Of a stretch of DNA of 64,000 nucleotides, positions 40,952 to 51,542 are shown one piece after another (position 1 is the stretch's first letter; every line of letters begins with the position of its first letter). Where the stretch lies: positions 186,001 to 250,000 of the forward strand of contig VFIW01000036.1 in NCBI GenBank assembly GCA_006386115.1, written 5' to 3'. A program made the position numbers and the translations under genes. Under the pieces are notes generated by a model. That model was not told where the DNA came from, did not search any database, and worked only from the letters and a program-made list of their open reading frames with translations. The DNA is from Globisporangium splendens. Lineage: Eukaryota; Oomycota; Peronosporomycetes; Pythiales; Pythiaceae.

Positions 40952-42404
40952 GCTGGTGCTGCAACGATGTGTCCTGTGCGGGGCGAGTGGCGGAATGAGA
41001 GGGAGCAGTGCGTGAGGCTTACGCCGCTGCCGCTATTCGCGTATAACGCGCACACATCCATGGAGCATGCGCTTGCTGTTGTTGTGTGGCGGCAGTGAAG
41101 CATCATCCCCGTTTTTTGTGCGCGTCACCAAATCACCTGCCTATTGCAATATTGGGTGTGTACCGTATGAGGTATGTAATTTAATATAAGGTGCATTTTG
41201 TGGTATTGAGAATGTTGTGTAATTTTGTGAGATGTCGGATATGATAATGCAGGCAGGATGGCTGTATGCAATGAATGAGTGCGAACGAATCTGGACCAGG
41301 TGGGAACAAGAGAAGGGGGCGAGGGAATCGGACGAAAAATGGCACACTCGTTCCACACAAAAAGCAAGTATGAGCCGAGAAATGGCGGACCGGGACTGCG
41401 CGACTGGAATCTCGCGAGCGTCGTCAAGAAGAAGCAGCGAAACACTAGCGCGAGAGTCACCACTCGAAGACCTGGTTCCCTCTGGTTAAGGATGCATGAT
41501 CGTGTATAAAATCGTATGTTTGAATAAAGCCGATGCTGTGCATTGATGTGCATGCAGTTGTCATTGATTGACACCGTTTGCGCACTTGATAAGTTTCAAA
41601 AGTGTGGGGCTGGGAAACTCGGTGGAGAACCGGCACATCTGATGCATACTATTTACATCAGCGCCTCCGGGAGTTCTCTGTTAATTAGAAAGATTGCGGT
41701 TGATGGATTTGCAAAAATGCACAATATGGTGGATGCAAGTTGATACCGTAAGGGACACATGCTTCGCACACAAGAAGCGACGCTCAGACGACAAGGGGCA
41801 CACATTCCTGCTGAAGGAATGCATATGGTCGCTCCATGCACTCACTCTCTGCTCACTGGGGATACCACGGTTCATGGTTCGCGGCGGAGGCATGAAGTTG
41901 TGGAGTGTGTCCTCGAGAACTCTGACGACGGTGGTGAGTTGCGTTCAATTGGCGGCGTGGTGCGGACGTCATTGGAGCATACGGTTCTACTTGTGATAGA
42001 ATGGCTTCACTGTTCTGCACGCATCCTCACCGAAACTCTTCACGAGTTGATGAGACTCATGACAGTTGTGCTCATGCAGAGTACAGAGTTTTCGATGGAG
42101 TTTCAATAGGAACGACCATCCTTGTCATTCTACATTGGCCCTGAAGTTGAGGTTCAGCTGAGTGCTATATGCAAGCCATTTTATAGCTCACGTAGCTCAC
42201 AAAGTGTAGTGTATTGCAAAGAATAGTGAAGTAACGAGGTACAAAGACACAAATATCCTTCAACTTGCACATTCCGTTCGTTTTTGTGATCACATACACA
42301 AAACACAATACAGAGAGCAGCACCATCCATGATAACCACTGGCACGCACCCAGCCATCAGTGCTGTGATATCGTTGGCGTTTACTCATTCATCGACCCAA
42401 AATC
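40952..42404. other. 1.45 kb without a supported gene
   Basis: Short open frames (41232-41489, 41543-41743 and 41759-42109 plus; 41125-41574 minus) have no recognisable features. No LINE similarity was noticed. Confidence 0.45.
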
Positions 42405-43466
42405 TTAGAGCTTCGCATCGTGCCACTTGGCACGCAACTTGGAGAAGATGTCATTTTCAGGGATAGCTGGCACGAATTGCGCGATCTCATCGATGCGCGC
42501 CTTGATCTCCGGAGTGATCTTGTCGATGACCGCGTTCGCCTTGAGGTTCTCCTCCAACTGGTGGATGTTGGACGCACCGAGGATGACGGTCGAGACGTTT
42601 GGGTTCGCCGCACACCAGGCGATCGCGAGTTGCGCAAGCGAGCAACCGAGCTCGTCGGCGATGACCTTCAGCTTGTCCGCCTTAGCGATGCGGCCATCAA
42701 GGTCCGGCTGAAGCGACTTGATGAACGCATCCGCCAGACGAGTGCCTTCTGGGATGCCGCTCGAATACTTGCCCGTGAGGACACCAGATGCCAACGGAGA
42801 CCACGTCGTGAGACCAAGCTTGTACTTCTTGTACAGGTTGACGTAGTCGTAATCGACACGCGAGCGCTCGAAGATGTGGTACTGAGGCTGCTCGACGATC
42901 GGACGGATCAAACCAAGACGATCCGCGATCTCGCAAGCTTCGATGATGTCGGCGGACTTCCATTCGCTCGTTCCCCAGTAGAACGCCCAGCCTTGGTTGA
43001 TCACGAAGTTCATCGCACGAACGGTCTCTTCAATCGGAGTCGTAGCTTCCGGACGGTGACAGAAGATCACGTCGACATAATCCATTTTCAAACGCTTGAG
43101 CGACGCCTCGGTCCCCTCCACAATGTGCTTGCGGCTCAAGCCCTGGTCATTTGGACCCGAGATGGCTTTCGCGCCGAAGAACATCTTGGTGCTGATCACG
43201 AGATCTTCACGGGTCCACACACCGTTTTGGATGCCCTTTTGCACGACTTGACCCATAATTTCTTCGGATTTGCCTGCTGCGTAGCCTTCGGCGTTGTCGA
43301 AGAAGTTGACACCTCCTTCGAAAGCCTTGACCATGATGTCGTACGCTTCGTCGGCGCCAAAGTTACCGTCGAACGTGACCCAACTGCCAAAGGAGAGCGT
43401 GGACACGAGCAGACCCGAGTTGCCGAGGTAGCGGTACTTCATGTTGTGCTTTGCAGGAGTGGCCAT
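42405..43466 (-). CDS. aldo-keto reductase, KCNAB-like (AKR-7)
   Basis: 353 residues, SWVTFDGNFG subgroup, tetrad in FFDNAEGYAAG, VISTKMFFG and IFCHRP. The middle and C-terminal parts equal AKR-4 over long stretches (EWKSADIIEACEIADRLGLI, LADAFIKSLQPDLDGRIAKA). The end is RAKWHDAKL instead of the usual TKWL or NKHL, so the normal stop is replaced by a short extension. Confidence 0.95.
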   Translation of the reverse strand: MATPAKHNMKYRYLGNSGLLVSTLSFGSWVTFDGNFGADEAYDIMVKAFEGGVNFFDNAEGYAAGKSEEIMGQVVQKGIQNGVWTREDLVISTKMFFGAKAISGPNDQGLSRKHIVEGTEASLKRLKMDYVDVIFCHRPEATTPIEETVRAMNFVINQGWAFYWGTSEWKSADIIEACEIADRLGLIRPIVEQPQYHIFERSRVDYDYVNLYKKYKLGLTTWSPLASGVLTGKYSSGIPEGTRLADAFIKSLQPDLDGRIAKADKLKVIADELGCSLAQLAIAWCAANPNVSTVILGASNIHQLEENLKANAVIDKITPEIKARIDEIAQFVPAIPENDIFSKLRAKWHDAKL

Positions 43467-44045
43467 GATACTGAAAGTGCGAGGAGGAGAGTGTCGATAT
43501 GCTTGGCTGCTGGAAAATTCGCGAATGAACAGCTCCGAAGGATCAAAAAGAGACTCTCCAGATCATCAATTGCTCGCTCAAGAGGCTATTCTGACGTCAA
43601 CATTGCTGACGCTTGGCCAACTGTCAAATGTTCTGTGGTTGGAAGCCCTTGATTGGATAAAATTCGGCTTTAAATATCTGAGTCAGGGGACGCTGTGCTT
43701 TTTTCTGATTCAATGGCTTCAACCTGAGTCCAGGTGGTGTACTTTTTCTGATTCCATTTGAGCTTCTGGAAAAATGATACACTCAAAGCAATTGCCTAGA
43801 GGATCCTTTCTAGCCCTGTGTTGTTGACGAATAAACTAATTTGGTTTGCTCATGACTGGCTACTCATCGTGAAGAGTCTTGCCAAATGTGTTTCAACTGA
43901 TCGGCCAAGCCGCTGAAACGAAGACTTTTCGTTGGCCGAGATAAAAGCATTGGCTCGAGCTGAAGGCAAAAGATAAAACAGACTGCATGGACGTGCAACA
44001 TCCTGTTGCACCTCGCACAAGCCATATCTGTCAACTCAGGTATCT
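43467..44045. other. 5' flank of AKR-7 and unassigned sequence
   Basis: No gene is recognised. The last part is the 3' flank of the membrane protein remnant. Confidence 0.45.
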
Positions 44046-45076
44046 TTAGTCGATGCTGCCACGACGATCTTTGAGCCATTCAAATCGAAATGTGAAATCA
44101 TTCCCGGCTTGCTCGACACGGATTGCAAACACAATGGCAGCAGCCAGGGCGAGCGCTGGCTGGAATAGCCAGCGTTGGGTCGACATAATGAACACCAGTT
44201 GGTGGATCCCGGATATGGAAAGCGTCGCCTTGGTCGCGATCAGCGATACGCTCAGAATCAGGCTCGTAACTGCCCACAGGATCCCAGTGATGTGTAGGAC
44301 GGTGTGAAATTGCAACAAGGACGCCACACGCATCATCGCCATGATGTAATGGCGATTTGAAAGAGAATACACTGCCGTAACGTACGTTCCCAGTAGCAGC
44401 AACGACAACAATAATTAGCACACAAGGCGAACACCACTTGCGCGCCTGCTTCCACGTCAACCTCACAACTCATCGTAAAGCAGGTAGACGAAGCCGGGGA
44501 TATACAAACGTAGCAACGACATCTCGACTGTGCAAAGCGTCGCTAGGATTTCTTGGATTTCGTTCACGCATGCTCTGTCTTCAGATATTTCGGCACGTGC
44601 TAAGTTATCAGGACTTACGTGGAACCAGCTAGTGGTAGCACGAGAGCTGGTAGGAGAAAGGATGTGGAGTAAAGCGCCGAGTGGCTGCTGCTTTCTCGAG
44701 GAGTTGTTGAGCTGTCGGCGTGTACTCGCGCATTGTTGAAGGCTGCGTTTATGAAGCAGCTCCTGGTGCTTCGCCATCCACTTTGGACTGGTGTATCGGT
44801 GATAAGAGGACAGCAGTACGCTTCGATCCCGAGAAACAATCATCGAGAGAGCCTTTTTCTGTTCCAGAAGTCGCAGCACTCGGTGAGCCACAGTGCCGGA
44901 ATGCATTTTGCTCAATGGCGCTTGAGTATGGCCACTGACTTGTGCCGATCGCTGCCATTTAGTGATCTTCGAGCTTCGTATCATCCACGCAACACCAGCA
45001 GAATATTCCACGTCAATAATGTCCAAATGGTCGCTATTGTTTTTGAGTGCTGAATGCAAGTGGCCGTGAACACTCG
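44046..45076 (-). pseudogene. orphan multi-membrane-segment protein, decayed copy
   Basis: The minus-strand C-terminal part (44411-44046) has several hydrophobic segments and SNRHYIMAMMRVASLLQFHT, STQRWLFQPALALAAAI and QAGNDFTFRFEWLKDR. The part before it (about 45060-44463) contains IVSRDRSVLLSSYHRYTSPK and NEIQEILATLCTVEMSLLRL, and lies in another frame. Both match the copy at 24.2-25.9 kb, and the C-terminus matches 18.4 kb. The N-terminal membrane half is missing: sequence stops at about 45076, where LINE A sequence begins. An intron between the parts is possible, but truncation already makes it a fragment. Confidence 0.6.
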
Positions 45077-45480
45077 ACATCCGAGGATGGTACCATCACT
45101 ACCGTGCCTTCAACAAGATGGCGGACTCAGCCGCCAACCTAGCCATGAACACCAGAACCTCAACGCAGGTTCACTTCCCGACTCAAAGAGCTGCTTTCAA
45201 CAATCTCACCCAGGATCTTGACAACGACATCATGCATTGGCTTATGCGAAGTTCGGAAGACCCAAGGTCATTGGACAACACAAGGCAGCCTCACATAGGA
45301 CCAAGAGAACATGCCATCCTTGTCAAAGATTATTTAGCATTCAGAAGTGATCTAGTGCAATCCGCGCTATAGACACATTTACACTCCTAGATGAAATTCG
45401 TAATGAAGATTAGGTAGGAGAATGGATATTATAGGTCACGACGATGAACCTAAATATACCTCACCTTATAAAGATAAAGA
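45077..45480 (+). mobile_element. LINE A copy 3, 3' fragment
   Basis: Only the last part of the RNase H region (MADSAANLAMNTRTSTQVHF) and the 3' UTR with the AAAGATAAAG tail. It forms the outer end of the palindrome arm and is the reverse complement of 48433-48836 inside LINE A copy 4, so it came here by the palindromic duplication and not by its own insertion. Confidence 0.85.
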
Positions 45481-45559
45481 CAAAGCAGCTCGCGTGTGCA
45501 TGCCCAACAACGACGGTCCAATAGCGTTCATTGCAGTAAAACGAAAGACCTGATGTCGA

Positions 45560-45577
45560 GCTCACTCTCAAATTTCC
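45560..45577 (+). promoter_or_regulatory. oomycete core promoter of AKR-8
   Basis: GCTCACTCTCAAATTTCC joins an initiator (TCACTCT) to CAAATTTCC, a close fit to the oomycete Inr plus flanking element. It is 75 bases upstream of the start codon and about 80 bases downstream of the LINE A tail. Confidence 0.7.
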
Positions 45578-45652
45578 AGCCCTACGCAAACGCCTCTCTT
45601 CCCCGGCATCAAAGCGGCATTCGCCGCCTCGATTCTCTCCTCTCTCTCCACC

Positions 45653-46699
45653 ATGACCACTCCAGCTCCTGCAAAACACGACATGAAGTACCGCTACCTA
45701 GGCAACTCGGGTCTGCTCGTCTCCACGCTATCCTTCGGCTGCATGACGTTCACCGACAAGACAAGCGTCGGCGAAGCCTATGACATCCTGGTGAAAGCCT
45801 ATGAAGGAGGCGTGAACTACTTTGACAATGCGGAAGGGTATACTGCGGGTGTTGCCGAAACACTCATGGGACAGGCATTCAAGCGCGGGATCGAGGACGG
45901 AGTTTGGTCACGAGAAGACCTCGTGGTGAGCACCAAGATCTTTTTGGGGACGAAGACTGGCCCGAATGATCAGGGTCTGGGACGCAAGCATATCATCGAA
46001 GGTACGAAGGCGTCGCTCAAACGCGCTCAGCTCGACTACTTTGACGTGGTCTTCTGCCACCGTCCAGAGAAAGCGACTCCGATTGAAGAAACCGTTCGTG
46101 CGATGAATTACCTCATCCAAAAAGGCTGGGCATTCTACTGGGGAACCAGTGAATGGAGCTCTCACGATATTATCGAAGCTTGCGAGATCGCGGACCGTCT
46201 TGGCTTGATCCGTCCGATCGTCGAGCAACCTCAGTACCACATCTTCGAGCGCTCGCGCGTCGAGTTCGAGTACGTCAACCTGTACAAGAAGTACAAGTTT
46301 GGACTCACGACGTGGTCGCCGCTCGCGTTCGGCATTCTCACGGGCAAGTACAGCAAAGGCATCCCGGAAGGAGCTCGGTTAGAGATTGCGTGGGCTGCAG
46401 CGGTGATGCCGGATATTAACGCCCGAGTCGCCAAGACCGACAAACTGAAGATCATCGCCGACGAACTCGGGTGCTCGCTCGCGCAACTCGCGATTGCTTA
46501 GTGTGTAACCGACCAAGACGTGTCGACTGTGATTTTGGGCGCGTCCAATATCCACCAACTGGAGGAGAACCTGAAAGCCAATGCGCTTATTGACAAGATG
46601 ACGCCAGAGCATAAGACGCGCATCGATGCGATCGCGCAACATGCACCACAGCTGAAGGGACTTAGTGGATATTACAACGTCCGCGATAAGCACTTGTAG
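45653..46699 (+). pseudogene. aldo-keto reductase AKR-8 with premature TAG
   Basis: The frame is intact from MTTPAPAKHDMKYRYLG through the tetrad region (YFDNAEGYTAG, STKIFLG, VFCHRP) to CSLAQLAIA. There TGG of the invariant AIAWC is TAG at 46499-46501. Downstream the same frame continues with CVTDQDVSTVILGASNIHQL and an otherwise good C-terminus (GYYNVRDKHL) to a stop at 46697-46699. Loss of the last 66 residues would remove the NADPH-binding C-terminal part of the barrel. The mirror copy AKR-9 has TGG here, while the copy at 63.1 kb has the same TAG. Confidence 0.9.
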
Positions 46700-47213
46700 G
46701 CTAGCAAGGATCTATGTGTTTGACTGCGTCTGTTACCCGGCTGGCAATAGCAATATACGAGTGTCAGGGAGCAATAACACTGAGATGATAGAGCAGCATT
46801 TTTTGCTGCCCGTCTCCAACAACACGAAGGCAACACATCTACAATATACACTACAAAGCTTACAGTCTCTTTTAGTAGTTTGATGGCCAATACTGCACAA
46901 ATGCGCCAAAGTAATGACATATTGCCACTATAACTACCATATTCACTACAATGGCAAAGCACGCCTGCATCTCCCTGGCAATAGATGCATGCCGTATTGC
47001 TCACATTCATCAGGTGGATGTGATTTTACTAGAACATCATATTGCATGAGAAAGGTCGTGCCTGAAAACCGCTGTTCATACTTCGAAAACTCAAAATCTA
47101 GATGCAACTTTCGCTCCTAACTTGCCCTATGGCGACATTCGCGAGACCAGGCAAGTATCGGAGCTGAAATTCAAGCATTGCATTAGTGAGCCACTGAACT
47201 CCTTCCTCAAAGC
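46700..47213. other. palindrome centre
   Basis: Most of the 636-base spacer between the arms. It contains the 3' flanks of AKR-8 and AKR-9. No gene, hairpin or element was recognised. Confidence 0.5.
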
Positions 47214-48260
47214 CTACAAGAATCTGTCGCGGCTGATATTAAACGGGGCGTTATTGGGAAGCACTGGTACGAACTGCGCGATCGCATCGATGCGCGTCTT
47301 ATGCTCTGGCGTCATCTTGTCAATAAGCGCATTGGCTTTCAGGTTCTCCTCCAGTTGGTGGATATTGGACGCGCCCAAAATCACAGTCGACACGTCTTGG
47401 TCGGTTACACACCAAGCAATCGCGAGTTGCGCGAGCGAGCACCCGAGTTCGTCGGCGATGACCTTCAGTTTGTCGGTCTTGGCGACTCGGGCGTTAATGT
47501 CCGGCATCACCGCTGCAGCCCACGCAATCTCTAACCGAGCTCCTTCCGGGATGCCTTTGCTGTACTTGCCCGTGAGAATGCCGAACGCGAGCGGCGACCA
47601 CGTCGTGAGTCCAAACTTGTACTTCTTGTACAGGTTGACGTACTCGAACTCGACGCGCGAGCGCTCGAAGATGTGGTACTGAGGTTGCTCGACGATCGGA
47701 CGGATCAAGCCAAGACGGTCCGCGATCTCGCAAGCTTCGATAATATCGTGAGAGCTCCATTCACTGGTTCCCCAGTAGAATGCCCAGCCTTTTTGGATGA
47801 GGTAATTCATCGCACGAACGGTTTCTTCAATCGGAGTCGCTTTCTCTGGACGGTGGCAGAAGACCACGTCAAAGTAGTCGAGCTGAGCGCGTTTGAGCGA
47901 CGCCTTCGTACCTTCGATGATATGCTTGCGTCCCAGACCCTGATCATTCGGGCCAGTCTTCGTCCCCAAAAAGATCTTGGTGCTCACCACGAGGTCTTCT
48001 CGTGACCAAACTCCGTCCTCGATCCCGCGCTTGAATGCCTGTCCCATGAGTGTTTCGGCAACACCCGCAGTATACCCTTCCGCATTGTCAAAGTAGTTCA
48101 CGCCTCCTTCATAGGCTTTCACCAGGATGTCATAGGCTTCGCCGACGCTTGTCTTGTCGGTGAACGTCATGCAGCCGAAGGATAGCGTGGAGACGAGCAG
48201 ACCCGAGTTGCCTAGGTAGCGGTACTTCATGTCGTGTTTTGCAGGAGCTGGAGTGGTCAT
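47214..48260 (-). CDS. aldo-keto reductase, KCNAB-like (AKR-9)
   Basis: 348 residues, the intact partner of AKR-8 in the palindrome. It keeps Trp in AIAWC, reads CVTDQDVSTVILGASNIHQL, and ends VPVLPNNAPFNISRDRFL, a tail not shared with AKR-8 because the arm stops at 47275. The tetrad lies in YFDNAEGYTAG, STKIFLG and VFCHRP. The promoter (48354-48337) is the mirror of that of AKR-8. Confidence 0.95.
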   Translation of the reverse strand: MTTPAPAKHDMKYRYLGNSGLLVSTLSFGCMTFTDKTSVGEAYDILVKAYEGGVNYFDNAEGYTAGVAETLMGQAFKRGIEDGVWSREDLVVSTKIFLGTKTGPNDQGLGRKHIIEGTKASLKRAQLDYFDVVFCHRPEKATPIEETVRAMNYLIQKGWAFYWGTSEWSSHDIIEACEIADRLGLIRPIVEQPQYHIFERSRVEFEYVNLYKKYKFGLTTWSPLAFGILTGKYSKGIPEGARLEIAWAAAVMPDINARVAKTDKLKVIADELGCSLAQLAIAWCVTDQDVSTVILGASNIHQLEENLKANALIDKMTPEHKTRIDAIAQFVPVLPNNAPFNISRDRFL

Positions 48261-48836
48261 GGTGGAGAGAGAGGAGAGAATCGAGGCGGCGAATGCCGCT
48301 TTGATGCCGGGGAAGAGAGGCGTTTGCGTAGGGCTGGAAATTTGAGAGTGAGCTCGACATCAGGTCTTTCGTTTTACTGCAATGAACGCTATTGGACCGT
48401 CGTTGTTGGGCATGCACACGCGAGCTGCTTTGTCTTTATCTTTATAAGGTGAGGTATATTTAGGTTCATCGTCGTGACCTATAATATCCATTCTCCTACC
48501 TAATCTTCATTACGAATTTCATCTAGGAGTGTAAATGTGTCTATAGCGCGGATTGCAATAGATCACTTCTGAATGCTAAATAATCTTTGACCAGGATGGC
48601 ATGTTCTCTTGGTCCTATGTGAGACTGCCTTGTGTTGTCCAATGACCTTGGGTCTTCCGAACTTCGCATAAGCCAATGCATGACGTCGTTGTCAAGATCC
48701 TGGGTGAGATTGTTGAAAGCAGCTCGATGAGTTGGGAAATGAACCTGCGTTGAGGTTCTGGTGTTCATGGCTAGGTTGGCGGCTGAGTCCGCCATCTTGT
48801 TGAAGGCACGGTAGTGATGGTACCATCCTCGGATGT
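47275..48836 (+). repeat. palindrome right arm (AKR-9 + LINE A tail)
   Basis: Reverse complement partner of 45077-46638. It grades outward into the rest of LINE A copy 4, which has no counterpart on the left. Confidence 0.92.
48337..48354 (-). promoter_or_regulatory. oomycete core promoter of AKR-9
   Basis: Minus-strand GCTCACTCTCAAATTTCC, the mirror of 45560-45577. Confidence 0.7.
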
Positions 48837-51400
48837 AGATGCAATCCGCGAGTCGTCGACTTGTCTGGTATAAACGTGCCAATCGGTGCTGTCGAGGGGA
48901 CCGATGCATTCGCTGTTGGGAGATAATGAGTGCACTGTCTACAATCACGTACAACGGTTCGAAGTGACTGCGTTGGGCTTCTCGGAGTCCGTGTATGAGA
49001 CCCCAGTACTAGGCAAAGTTGTTGGTCGTGTCCTTCCTGCTATACGCCATGCTCGCGGCCCAAATTAAACTGGCTGTGTGCGAGTCCTCATGGACACGCA
49101 CGATAATGGATCCAGTCCCTCCTGGTCCTGGATTGCCGCGTGATCCACCATCGAAAAAACAGGTAAACGCCGCGAGTATCACTTGGAGTCAAGGGGATGG
49201 CGTCGGTTTGGCTGAGAAAGCAGTCGACATATGCCTTGAGAACTGCCGCAACCGTGTGACCGTCAGAGTCTCCAGCTTGCGCTTCAGCGAGTCGTGTGAG
49301 GTTTCGCACTCCTGCCTCTAATCTGGTCATCATGATCGCCATCTCAGAAGTCGATTCGATTGGATCCGAATCCATGCGTCGCAGATGCGCACACCAAATG
49401 GCATGTATGAGCGACGCGCTCATATATCGCCACAGCATGTGTGGGACGGGATAGAGATGATCTTGGAGATGTTCATTGGAGAACTTGTGTCCGATAATGT
49501 GTCTCTTGATCGTGGTCCATGCATGCCTTGGAGTATGTGGTAGATCCAGACTGAAGATCCAGATTGCGAGGTCGTGACCAGGAGTGATTCCGATCTTCGC
49601 CCATAGCGCATAAAAGTAGTTCCACACCAGTTTGGCTTTCGGACACTCCCAGAATAGATGTTGAACAGAAGATTGGACAACTTGGGAGCATTCGGGATTC
49701 GAGCAGGACAGATCAGCTTTCTCATAGTTCCACATGGAGAGTCGGTTGGCTTTCAGCCGGAGAAGAGTCTGGGCTGTATAAACAGTAATCCCTGGGATGT
49801 TGTGTAATTCGCTCCACTGGATTAATTGCAGTCCTGGCCACAGAGACCCTGCTGTATGGACAGCTTTGTTGACTGCTGCATCTCGAGTATCTTTGCCAAT
49901 TTGTGTCCTCGTTGCTGCAACTTGTTGCCGATAGAAAGATCTGGTGTTATTGTATCGTCCGTTGCCACCCCATAGTTGCACGATTCTTGTGAAACGTGGA
50001 TGTGCATGGAACGACACCTTCTGCCCATTCAAGTCTCTTGTTGCCATGATGTCACAGTCCATTGCGGAGTGAACTGTATGCGTAGCTTTGACTAGGGTCG
50101 TGTCGACGTGGGTCAGAGTTGCTTCGCTGGTGTGCAGATGCCATTCGTGGTTATAATGGCGTTGCCCGTTGTACAGCCGAAGCACATTTGTTTGCTGTGG
50201 TCGATACAGAAGCTGTGGGAAGTTGGATACCAACGTAGCGCATAACCGCTCGAGCGCTCGAATAGACGGCCGGGAGAATCCGGAGATTCCACATGTTGGG
50301 GTGAAGTTAAGCACTCCTGGTCTTATCCACTCCCATCGAAGTATGTCACCCAGTTGTACTGTTCCAACTGATAATGATGTGTGAGCAAGCTTGTATGGGG
50401 AGCCGTTGGAATCAAGAAGCCACCCATCTGCAGTCGAGGTCATGTATGGCAGCCATTCTGCACAGAATGTCCCATGTAGCTTTCGTCCTTCAGCGATGAT
50501 ACCTGGAAGCCTGTCAGACATTTTAGAGCTGAGGTCGATCTGGAACACATCGCCGTCCCATTGAGTCTGCACAATTGTCGACTTGAAGTGCTCGTAACAC
50601 AAACGTACATTATCACGTTCTCTGGGCTCGTAGGGTCGAGAATGGAGCGACGCACATAATGCTGCGCCAGTTGTCCACATGTTATCACGAAGCTGGGGTG
50701 ACCGCCTTGGAATTGCATCGAGCGGCGTGATGTACGTCGAAGAAGCCCTTGTGTTGTGCAGCAAGATTTCCCCGATGACCTGATCGATGTGAGAGGTAGT
50801 GATTGCCCATTTGGAGATTGCTGTGGCACTCATCGTCATCAGCTCAGTTCTGATGTTGGGTACTGACAAGCCTCCATTCATTTTTTGAGTTCAGCTTGTT
50901 CTTCCTTCATCCACGGTTTCGCAGGCTTACCATTCCTTGAGCCCCAGACAAATTGTTTCACTAGGTCGTGTAGCTGATTGACAATAGCCGTAGAGCTGGC
51001 CAGGAGTGCCTGGCCACGTAAAGCACTTTGGGTATGATGACAGCACTGGCAATTGCTGCACGTTGGGCGAGAGAGTGAGTTTTGAGACGCGCAAGTCGAA
51101 GTCTGACACGTAAGGCTTGGATGCACTTGGACCAGTTACTTGCATTCGAAGGCGTTTGAAAGTTGGAGAAGTATTGGCCACCGATAGTTTCACCACTTGT
51201 GAACAGCGTGATCGCGGGCAAGCGCCGCAATATCATGCCAAAATTGCCAAGATTGAAACCATTGAAAGTGTCGCGGGTGGCTTTGGATGCTCGCGATCGC
51301 TTGGTGCGCGTCAAATCCGACAATCCCATCTGTGGTGTTTTTGCGTCCAATATTTCTCCTTTCATAAAGCACTGCGATCGCCCCAGTGGCAGCACCGTGA
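48434..51400 (-). mobile_element. LINE A copy 4, longest copy, 5'-truncated
   Basis: The minus strand includes the end of the reverse transcriptase and the thumb (about 51400-50880: LPAITLFTSGETIG, SLAQRAAIASAVIIPKVLYV, QLHDLVKQFVWGS), then the connection region in a long frame (50881 to about 49160, 597 codons including a short end in another frame), and the RNase H domain, which is shifted out of frame near 49160. The start codon region, endonuclease and the catalytic RT motif are missing. The 5' border near 51400 is approximate. It lies directly upstream of AKR-9, with its 3' tail about 80 bases from that promoter. Confidence 0.88.
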
Positions 51401-51542
51401 AGCATCCGAAATAGAAGAAAATCAACTAAATGAGCGTTTCTTCAAGCAAGATTTAAGCTAGCTATTGCGATTCCGGTAGAACCACGAAGCAGTTGAGTAC
51501 AACAAATGCACGGCTCCAATGATGCAACTCTCAGCTATTTGC

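Larger units (their letters stand above)
45077..46638 (+). repeat. palindrome left arm (LINE A tail + AKR-8)
   Basis: 1,562 bases matching the reverse complement of 47275-48836. Paired positions sum to 93913 over the whole length without any net insertion. The arm holds a LINE A 3' end, a promoter and an AKR gene. The spacer is 636 bases. Confidence 0.92.
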
